From Bacteroidales bacterium (GTDB taxonomy: Bacteria; Bacteroidota; Bacteroidia; Bacteroidales; F082), in contig JAOZNY010000044.1 of assembly GCA_029933565.1 (NCBI GenBank), forward strand, positions 3,489 through 15,265: DNA of 11,777 bases, read 5' to 3'. Below, one piece after another: positions 6,446 to 11,777 of the stretch; the stretch's first letter is position 1, and each line of letters starts with the position of its first letter. The translations under genes were made by a program, and so were the position numbers. The notes below the pieces were generated by a model. The model saw nothing but the letters and a program-made list of their open reading frames with translations, ran no database searches and was not told the origin of the DNA.

Positions 6446-6988
6446 TTAAACCTTAATATTTTTTAAATAATCATCTACAAACTTAACGGCATTTTGAAGT
6501 CTTTTGTTTCCCTTACCTCTAACTATTTTATAATTGAATCCGGCAATTTTCAGTTCGGCTTCATACATTTCAAACAATAAATCCCTATTATCAGGATTTT
6601 CCCTTAAGGGATCGTATTCCCATTCAATATCAGGAAAGCACAGCAAATATAGGCCATATTCATGCTTTATAAATTCGTCATCAATCCATTTATCAGTTTC
6701 TCCAAAAACATAGCGGCTCCATATTTTATTAACAAGCAAATCGGTATCACAAAACAAAACCGACTTACAATACTTTGCTATTTCTTCTTCTTTTTCTAGT
6801 TGAGTTTTAGCTATCCTTAAAATATCTTCCTTTTTGTATGACTCTTTTCCTTTAAGATATTCACGCGAATATTCCTCCACAAAACATGTTTTATAATATT
6901 TTGCCAACTCACTGCTAAGCCATGTTTTAGCAGTTGATTCAGGACCACATATTGAAATCCTATTCTGCAATCTTTTTGTTTTTTTCAA
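6446..6988 (-). CDS. NadR-like P-loop kinase (AAA_28 family)
   Basis: This 180-residue protein resembles the ribosylnicotinamide-kinase domain of NadR, without the nucleotidyltransferase or DNA-binding domains. Visible motifs are the P-loop G15-PESTAKT22, VEEYSREYL (37-45), LFCDTDLLV (78-86, the Walker B-like segment) and DPLREN (126-131, the lid region with a conserved Arg). The P-loop has Ala at position 20 where GxxxxGK[ST] has Gly. The gene overlaps the PnuC-type transporter gene by 29 bases and abuts the glycosyltransferase gene, so it belongs to the same transcript. Kinases of this sort trap a vitamin after uptake by phosphorylating it. With a PnuC partner the classical substrate is nicotinamide riboside. 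The thiamine-binding-type gene at the head of this operon makes thiamine or a precursor a plausible alternative. The family is clear, the substrate is inference. Confidence 0.82.
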   Translation of the reverse strand: MKKTKRLQNRISICGPESTAKTWLSSELAKYYKTCFVEEYSREYLKGKESYKKEDILRIAKTQLEKEEEIAKYCKSVLFCDTDLLVNKIWSRYVFGETDKWIDDEFIKHEYGLYLLCFPDIEWEYDPLRENPDNRDLLFEMYEAELKIAGFNYKIVRGKGNKRLQNAVKFVDDYLKNIKV

Positions 6989-7685
6989 TTAATCTCCTCC
7001 ACTCAAAATAACCCATAACTGCCAAAACCAGAAAGATTGAATATTGTATTCCGGTAAAACCATAACCTTTAACAAAATACAACGGAATGGAAACAATATT
7101 TCCAATAATCCACAGTGTCCAGTTTTCAATTTTTTTATTTGCCATTAGCCACATGGCAGCAAAAAAAGTTCCTGTGGTAAAAGTATCAAGAAAAGGCGTT
7201 GCTGTTCTAAAATCTTCAAGATTACCTGAAGTAAGTTGCCTTATTGCAAACCTGAAACTATCAGAAAAACCCAATTGATTGGGCATTACATTATAGTACC
7301 TATAAACTACAATTACGAAAACAGATGTAAACAAAAATATACCAAAAGCCTTTAATTTATCCTTAGTGTTCGTGCGGCTAATTACAATGTGGCGTTTGTT
7401 GTCGCCTATTACCTTATTCCATTGATACCACCCGTAAATACTCATTAAAGTGTAATAAATATTAATTATCAAATCGCCATACAAAGTCCACTGCGACAGC
7501 AAATAAACATAGATAGCAGTGCTTATTATCCCAGTTGGAAAGACAAGTATATTCTCTTTTTTAGCATAAAAAACACTAATTACTCCAAATAGGGCTGCTA
7601 AAAACTCAAGAATGATATTGACCCTGGAAGCTGTTTCGTAAGGTTGTAAAAAGAAGTGAATGAAATCAGTCATTAACAACAACAT
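6960..7685 (-). CDS. PnuC/PnuT family vitamin transporter
   Basis: This 241-residue inner-membrane protein has seven hydrophobic segments (about 22-40, 46-64, 70-88, 111-130, 165-183, 187-204, 209-227), the 3+1+3 layout of PnuC facilitators. Family motifs are YGWYQW after the third helix and TTGTFFAAMWLMANKKIENW plus NIVSIPLYFVKGYG in the second half. PnuC proteins carry unphosphorylated vitamins such as nicotinamide riboside by facilitated diffusion, driven by intracellular phosphorylation. PnuT members, frequent in Bacteroidetes, are assigned to thiamine. The next gene is a matching kinase and the preceding one a thiamine-binding-type protein, which favours PnuT. The ATG at 7685 overlaps the upstream gene by 20 bases; a second in-frame ATG at 7673 overlaps it by 8 bases and is equally plausible. 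No TPP riboswitch was seen upstream. Confidence 0.87.
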   Translation of the reverse strand: MLLLMTDFIHFFLQPYETASRVNIILEFLAALFGVISVFYAKKENILVFPTGIISTAIYVYLLSQWTLYGDLIINIYYTLMSIYGWYQWNKVIGDNKRHIVISRTNTKDKLKAFGIFLFTSVFVIVVYRYYNVMPNQLGFSDSFRFAIRQLTSGNLEDFRTATPFLDTFTTGTFFAAMWLMANKKIENWTLWIIGNIVSIPLYFVKGYGFTGIQYSIFLVLAVMGYFEWRRLIEKNKKIAE

Positions 7686-7923
7686 TTAAGTCGGCATTAA
7701 TAATTTTTAGAATAAATACTGAGTGAGGCAATTCAAATGATTTCTCAATCTCATTAGTAAGTATCCTCATTACATCGGTATATTTTCCAAAAACCTGTGT
7801 ACTCATACCATTTGTTTTAGCAACAATACTTTCATGCTGGTTAAGCCGATAAATAAAATCTTTAATGTGTGGAATAAATTCAACATTTAGTGGGTAATAA
7901 CTGATATCAACAGATGTATTCAT
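7666..7923 (-). CDS. Thiamine-binding protein of the MTH1187/YkoF type
   Basis: This 85-residue protein fits the small ferredoxin-like-fold family formerly called DUF77 (Thiamine_BP). It has the opening strand VDISYYPL (5-12), a helix around IKDFIYRLNQ (20-29), the KTNGMSTQVFG block (36-46) with the conserved Gly-Met-Ser/Gly-Thr turn, a helix TDVMRILTNEIEKSF, and a final strand HSVFILKI. In B. subtilis, YkoF of this family binds thiamine and serves a hydroxymethylpyrimidine/thiamine uptake system. The protein has no signal peptide, so it is cytosolic. It is the first gene of the operon and overlaps the transporter gene. Its likely job is to bind or buffer the imported vitamin. The family match is by recognition of motifs without a search, so the ligand should be treated as inferred. 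Confidence 0.72.
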   Translation of the reverse strand: MNTSVDISYYPLNVEFIPHIKDFIYRLNQHESIVAKTNGMSTQVFGKYTDVMRILTNEIEKSFELPHSVFILKIINADLNVVVND

Positions 7924-7948
7924 ATTTGATAGATTTTTTTTAAAAAAG

Positions 7949-7956
7949 CAAAGGTA
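7949..7956 (-). promoter_or_regulatory. -7 promoter box for the thiamine-type salvage operon
   Basis: Minus-strand TACCTTTG matches TAnnTTTG and ends 25 bases before the ATG at 7923, leaving a leader under about 25 bases. That leaves no room for a TPP riboswitch downstream of it. No good -33 box is visible. Confidence 0.45.
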
Positions 7957-7974
7957 GTTTTATTTTGATTTTAT

Positions 7975-7982
7975 TAAATTTG
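7975..7982 (+). promoter_or_regulatory. -7 promoter box for the DUF423 gene
   Basis: TAAATTTG matches TAnnTTTG, 29 bases before the ATG at 8012. It lies back to back with the minus-strand box at 7949-7956, so the two divergent transcripts share an 88-base control region. The -33 region is AT-rich without a clear TTTG at standard spacing. Confidence 0.45.
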
Positions 7983-8011
7983 CAGAATATTAACCCATAA
8001 TCATTTTTAAA

Positions 8012-8497
8012 ATGAACACAAAAGGATTTTTAATTACAATTGGTATTTCGGGCGCATTAACTATTATGATAGGTGGTTTTGGCAGTCATTTGTTAAACGG
8101 AAATATCTCAGAGGCAAAACTCGAAATGTGGGATACTGCACTCATGTTCCATATGATGCATACTCTTGCGCTACTAGCAATTACATTTATGAACCGTTAT
8201 TTAAAGCGCTACTATGTACAAATGGTTTATTATTTTTTTGTAATTGGAATTATTTTCTTCTCAGGCTCATTGTATCTCAATGCAATACTCGACCTAAATG
8301 GAATTGATTTTAGTGCATATAAATTCTTCACACCTATAGGTGCAATTTTATTGATTGTTGGCTGGGTATTCATTATTGTAGCAGGAGTTACCTATAAACA
8401 CAATAAACAACACGGTGTTAAGCATCTTGAAACTGAAAGCACAACACCCTCAAAACGTCATCAAGGTAGCCACAGTCACAGCGACAGTGATTTATAA
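8012..8497 (+). CDS. DUF423 family membrane protein with His-rich tail
   Basis: This 161-residue integral membrane protein has four hydrophobic segments (about 6-28, 44-61, 69-92, 107-127). The DUF423 signature residues are present: GGFGSHLL (21-28; GAFGAHGL in most members), the W40-x-T-A segment with HMMH (47-50), FFSGSLYL (82-89) and TPIGAILLIVGW (107-118). The family is widespread and its function unknown. The core ends near residue 128. A hydrophilic tail of about 33 residues follows, with six His (130, 134, 138, 150, 154, 156) and many Ser and Asp, which most members of about 120-130 residues lack. The gene is monocistronic, divergent from the salvage operon and convergent with lolA. 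No terminator is apparent in the 102-base spacer that follows. Confidence 0.87.
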   Translation: MNTKGFLITIGISGALTIMIGGFGSHLLNGNISEAKLEMWDTALMFHMMHTLALLAITFMNRYLKRYYVQMVYYFFVIGIIFFSGSLYLNAILDLNGIDFSAYKFFTPIGAILLIVGWVFIIVAGVTYKHNKQHGVKHLETESTTPSKRHQGSHSHSDSDL

Positions 8498-8599
8498 ATT
8501 GACTTTGATTATTGGTTATGCAGAATTTGAAGAAGATAACTTTATTACAGTAATTGGATTCGAAATCTGAGAATAACTTTTTACTTTAAAGTCCTTTCC

Positions 8600-9235
8600 T
8601 CAACGCATATCTATTACCTCAACGTCAGGATATTTTTTTTCGCTAAAAACAAAAGTACCTTCTTCGAGCGTAATATTAGGTTTAAGATTAATTATGTGAT
8701 AGGTAAAAACATTACCATTCATATCGTAAACAGAAAAACTATCAAGACTTAAGTTTTTTTGATTTATAATAAGGCTCAGTTTTTGAAATCCTTTGTCCTT
8801 AGTAGTTTTAAGATCAATCTTCTTTACATCTGAGTTTTTATACTTTTTATCGTTGTCAAAACTCGATTTATAATCCTCGTCATACTTTGTTAAAATACTT
8901 GTTGGAGATATACCATCTTCGTTATCAGACACATTGCTGATCATTACTTCTTCCGAATCCTCTAGGTAAGTCCAAAGTGTAACTCCATCTGAAAAAATAA
9001 CCTGCCCCTCCATTTCTACTTTGTATTTATCACCACTAACCAATATTGAGCCTGTTTTCTTTTCATTAATATCCATTTCAACATTAATCATAGTGTATGA
9101 TAATTCGGCAGAGAAATTATCGTAAGATGCAATCTTATTTATAACATCCTTTACAAGTTTTTCAGCTTCTTTATTGCTTTGTGCGAATATGGAAATAGTA
9201 CTTAGGAGTGCTAACGCAAATAGTATTTTCTTCAT
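8600..9235 (-). CDS. lolA: LolA-like outer-membrane lipoprotein carrier protein
   Basis: This 211-residue periplasmic protein has a signal peptide ending FAQ at residue 19. LolA takes lipoproteins released by the LolCDE transporter and carries them to the outer membrane. The sequence shows the family pattern: an N-terminal helix (EAEKLVKDVINKIASYDNF), successive strands with KYKVEMEGQVIFSDGVTLWTY (about 71-91), and a closing segment ending YPDVEVIDMR. It has the usual length. Bacteroidetes generally lack a recognisable LolB, so LolA may hand over cargo by another route. The gene starts 12 bases after the ftsK stop and should share its transcript; an ftsK-lolA order is common in this phylum as in other bacteria. 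The N-terminal half is richer in acidic residues than E. coli LolA. The assignment is by family resemblance, hence moderate certainty on the exact orthologue. Confidence 0.83.
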   Translation of the reverse strand: MKKILFALALLSTISIFAQSNKEAEKLVKDVINKIASYDNFSAELSYTMINVEMDINEKKTGSILVSGDKYKVEMEGQVIFSDGVTLWTYLEDSEEVMISNVSDNEDGISPTSILTKYDEDYKSSFDNDKKYKNSDVKKIDLKTTKDKGFQKLSLIINQKNLSLDSFSVYDMNGNVFTYHIINLKPNITLEEGTFVFSEKKYPDVEVIDMR

Positions 9236-9247
9236 TTTATTATTAAA

Positions 9248-11713
9248 TTAATCATTAATGTTTTCGTCATTTCTATTGAGGTCTTTCAAAAACTGTTCCA
9301 AAGCCATTTCGTTTGCCACTTTTACCTCTCGTGCTTTGCTTCCTTCAAAAGAGCCAACAATTCCAGCGGCTTCCAATTGATCGATTATCCTTCCTGCTCT
9401 ATTATATCCTAATTTTAGTTTTCGCTGAAGCAAAGAAGTAGAACCCTGCTGGTTCTGAACAATAACATAAGCAGCATCTTCGAAAAGTTCATCTCTCTCG
9501 CTAGCATCAAACTCCACTTTTTTTTCTGGTTCCTCATCAAAATATTCAGGTAGGAAAAAGGCTTCCGGGTAGGCACGTTGCGATCCAATATATTCAGTCA
9601 ATCTGTCAACTTCAGGTGTGTCAATAAAAGCGCATTGCAATCTTATTAAATCAGAACCGGTTGAAAGCAACATATCGCCTCTGCCCACCAACTGATCGGC
9701 ACCTCCGGTATCCAAAATTGTTCGAGAATCAATTTTTGAAATTACCCTAAAAGCAATACGAGCCGGGAAATTTGCCTTAATAGTACCTGTAATAATATTT
9801 ACGGAGGGACGCTGTGTGGCAATAACCAAATGGATACCTACTGCTCTTGCAAGTTGCGCAAGACGTGTAATTGGACCTTCCACCTCTTTACCTGCAGTCA
9901 TTATTAAATCAGCAAATTCATCGATAACCAGAACCAAATACGGTAAATATTTATGCCCTTGATTAGGATTAAGTTTACGCGAAATAAATTTACTATTATA
10001 CTCTTTAAGGTTTCTTACCTGTGCATCTTTAAGTAATTCGTAACGGTGATCCATTTCAATACCCAAAGAGTTAAGTGTTCTGACAACTTTTCTGGTGTCG
10101 GTAATAATCGCCTCTTCTGAGTCAGGTAACTTTGCCAGATAATGTCTTTCAATTCTTGAGAATAGTGTAAGTTCAACCTTTTTAGGATCGACCATTATAA
10201 ACTTAAGTTCTGCCGGATGCTTAGCGTAAAGCAGCGATGCAATTATTGCATTAAGGCCAACTGACTTACCCTGACCTGTTGCTCCTGCCATAAGAATGTG
10301 GGGCATTTTTGTAAGATCGGCTACAAAACTCTCATTGGCAATAGTTTTTCCCAAGCCAAAGGGTAGTTCATATTTATTCGATTGAAAATTTTTGGAGCCA
10401 ATAATCGATTTCATGGAAACAATATTTGGATTCTTGTTAGGCACCTCAATACCAACAGTTCCCTTGCCCGGAATAGGAGCAATTATTCTTATTCCCATTG
10501 CTGCCAAACTCAATGCAATATCGTCCTCAAGGTTTTTTATTTTTGAAATACGAATACCTGGTGCCGGTACAATTTCGTACAATGTAACCGTAGGTCCAAT
10601 TGTGGCTTTTATTTTAATAATCTCAATTGAGTAATGCTTAAGGGTTTCTACAATCTTTACTTTGTTTTTCTCCAGTTCCTCTTTGTCAATTCTAATGTCG
10701 CCTGAATCGTATTCTTCAAGCAAATCAAGGGGAGGCAACTTAAAATCAGCTAAATCCAAAGTAGGGTCATATTCGGTGTCAACACCAAAATGATCACCTG
10801 GTTTCACCTTTTCATCAACAATTATCTCTTCTTTTGGCTTCTCAATTGTAAGTTCCAGATCACTTTCTTCATTTTCTTTTTCAGTTTCAGAAGTGTCGTC
10901 CTCAACAGATGGGTCAACATCAATTTTAAATGTGTTTGCCTTTTTTTCTTTAACTTCATCAATCAAATCAACATCCTCATCTTCGTTATCAACAGCAAAC
11001 TCAATTGTATTGTACAAATCTTCAGAAGGCCTATTCAAAATTGGATCTTTGGTATTTTTTGATTTTGGTTCTTTCTTCTTTTTTCTTTTGAAATTAAACT
11101 GATAATCAATTAGAAGAAAAACTGCAGGTACAAATATTAAAGTAAAAATTAAACCAATTTTACCGATATAACTATTAAGCCAAATATTAAGTTGCTTACC
11201 TACAATGCCACCAAAAACATTTTCAGGATGCTCAGGAAAAATCAGGTTTGCAAGCATTGGCAACCACAAAAGACTAATGGTAATTAACTGAAACCAAGTC
11301 CATAACTTAAACATTTTTACATTCAGGAGCATTTTAAGACCTATGGCCAAAAACAGTACTGAGATAAAATATGCACCAAGACCAACTCCTTTTAGTACTA
11401 AGAAATTTGAAATTATTGAACCTAGTTTTCCTGTCCAATTTTCAACCTGTTGCACATGGTCGCTAAAATAAGTTGTGATTTCCTGTCCAAGAATATTTTC
11501 AGAATTAGCATCGAACCAATTCACAAAAAAGGATGTGAAAGCAAGAAAGAAATAAACAGACACTAACAAAAAGAAAAAGCCTAAAACCCGCTGAAACTTA
11601 TTATCAAAAACAGGTCCTTTACGCTTTATTGTCTTTTTTTTGGCCGGCGAAGTTTTTTTTACCTTTGTTTCTTTTACCGGCTTGATTTTAAGTTTATTGG
11701 ATTTCCTTGGCAT
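9248..11713 (-). CDS. ftsK: DNA translocase FtsK
   Basis: This septal, hexameric ATP-driven pump moves chromosome ends across the closing division site and activates dif recombination. The ATG at 11713 gives 821 residues; an in-frame TTG two codons earlier is less likely. Order: basic N-terminus (1-40); four membrane helices (about 43-66, 105-126, 140-159, 184-203); an acidic, disordered linker (about 205-330) shorter than the roughly 600-residue one of E. coli; the alpha/beta motor; and a C-terminal winged-helix gamma domain (about 745-815, with STSLLQRKLKLGYNRAGRIIDQLE) that reads KOPS-type orientation sequences. Motor motifs are Walker A G477-ATGQGKS484, Walker B VLVIDEFADL with D598-E599, and ATQRPSVNIITGTIKANFP. 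All key residues are present. lolA follows after 12 bases. A TAnnTTTG box precedes the start. Confidence 0.95.
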   Translation of the reverse strand: MPRKSNKLKIKPVKETKVKKTSPAKKKTIKRKGPVFDNKFQRVLGFFFLLVSVYFFLAFTSFFVNWFDANSENILGQEITTYFSDHVQQVENWTGKLGSIISNFLVLKGVGLGAYFISVLFLAIGLKMLLNVKMFKLWTWFQLITISLLWLPMLANLIFPEHPENVFGGIVGKQLNIWLNSYIGKIGLIFTLIFVPAVFLLIDYQFNFKRKKKKEPKSKNTKDPILNRPSEDLYNTIEFAVDNEDEDVDLIDEVKEKKANTFKIDVDPSVEDDTSETEKENEESDLELTIEKPKEEIIVDEKVKPGDHFGVDTEYDPTLDLADFKLPPLDLLEEYDSGDIRIDKEELEKNKVKIVETLKHYSIEIIKIKATIGPTVTLYEIVPAPGIRISKIKNLEDDIALSLAAMGIRIIAPIPGKGTVGIEVPNKNPNIVSMKSIIGSKNFQSNKYELPFGLGKTIANESFVADLTKMPHILMAGATGQGKSVGLNAIIASLLYAKHPAELKFIMVDPKKVELTLFSRIERHYLAKLPDSEEAIITDTRKVVRTLNSLGIEMDHRYELLKDAQVRNLKEYNSKFISRKLNPNQGHKYLPYLVLVIDEFADLIMTAGKEVEGPITRLAQLARAVGIHLVIATQRPSVNIITGTIKANFPARIAFRVISKIDSRTILDTGGADQLVGRGDMLLSTGSDLIRLQCAFIDTPEVDRLTEYIGSQRAYPEAFFLPEYFDEEPEKKVEFDASERDELFEDAAYVIVQNQQGSTSLLQRKLKLGYNRAGRIIDQLEAAGIVGSFEGSKAREVKVANEMALEQFLKDLNRNDENIND

Positions 11714-11730
11714 TATCAATTTTTATTCCA

Positions 11731-11738
11731 CAAACCTA
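11731..11738 (-). promoter_or_regulatory. -7 promoter box for ftsK-lolA
   Basis: Minus-strand TAGGTTTG matches TAnnTTTG and lies 17 bases upstream of the ftsK ATG at 11713, so the leader would be about 10 bases. A TTG on the minus strand at 11765-11767 is 26 bases further upstream, too far for a confident -33 box. Confidence 0.45.
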
Positions 11739-11777
11739 CGTCTTTTTTTTGAGAATTGCTGTGCCAACACACTTAAA

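Noticed and set aside
7924..8011. TPP riboswitch upstream of the thiamine-type operon
   Set aside because: The 88-base region lacks the conserved thi-box elements such as CTGAGA on the relevant strand and is too short to hold the full aptamer.
8544..8554. Short palindrome ATTACAGTAAT between the DUF423 gene and lolA as a terminator
   Set aside because: The 5-bp AT-rich stem has a one-base centre and no T tract, so it is neither a stable hairpin nor a terminator.
10392..11102. Plus-strand open frames within ftsK
   Set aside because: They run opposite an intact, clearly conserved FtsK reading frame and have low-complexity Phe/Ser/Ile-rich products.

Overview
The window looks like a chromosomal core segment from a member of the Bacteroidota (Bacteroidetes), with low GC and no mobile elements. 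Three things point there. The proteins belong to families typical of the phylum (DUF3078 and DUF4293, a Rho with a long Lys/Glu/Pro-rich insertion, and an FtsK–LolA pair). Start codons lack clear Shine-Dalgarno sequences. Seven gene starts are preceded by copies of the Bacteroidetes -7 box TAnnTTTG. I would not name a genus.

Layout. A plus-strand pair (96-1486) encodes a DUF3078 outer-membrane barrel protein and an MJ0936/YfcE-type metallophosphoesterase, followed by a short spacer with two small tandem repeats. A minus-strand DUF4293 membrane protein (1624-2097) is divergent from rho (2390-4123). Their shared intergenic region holds a perfect 17-bp inverted repeat, a good rho promoter, and an intrinsic-terminator-like hairpin in the rho leader. 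rho converges on a secreted DUF1573 protein (4153-4977), with a terminator hairpin that overlaps the 3' end of that gene.

A tightly packed minus-strand operon follows (7923 down to 5252). Its order is a thiamine-binding-type small protein, a PnuC-family vitamin transporter, a NadR-like P-loop kinase and a GT4 glycosyltransferase. The genes overlap or abut. The first three look like an uptake-and-phosphorylation module, and the small protein suggests thiamine or its pyrimidine moiety rather than nicotinamide riboside as substrate. Divergent from it is a DUF423 membrane protein with an unusual His-rich tail (8012-8497). The window ends with ftsK (9248-11713, minus) and lolA (8600-9235, minus), an envelope and chromosome-segregation operon.

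No tRNA, rRNA, CRISPR, insertion sequence or clear riboswitch was seen, and no radically new system. The items most worth a second look are the thiamine-type salvage operon with its altered Walker A kinase, the putative attenuator in the rho leader, and the long palindrome upstream of rho.
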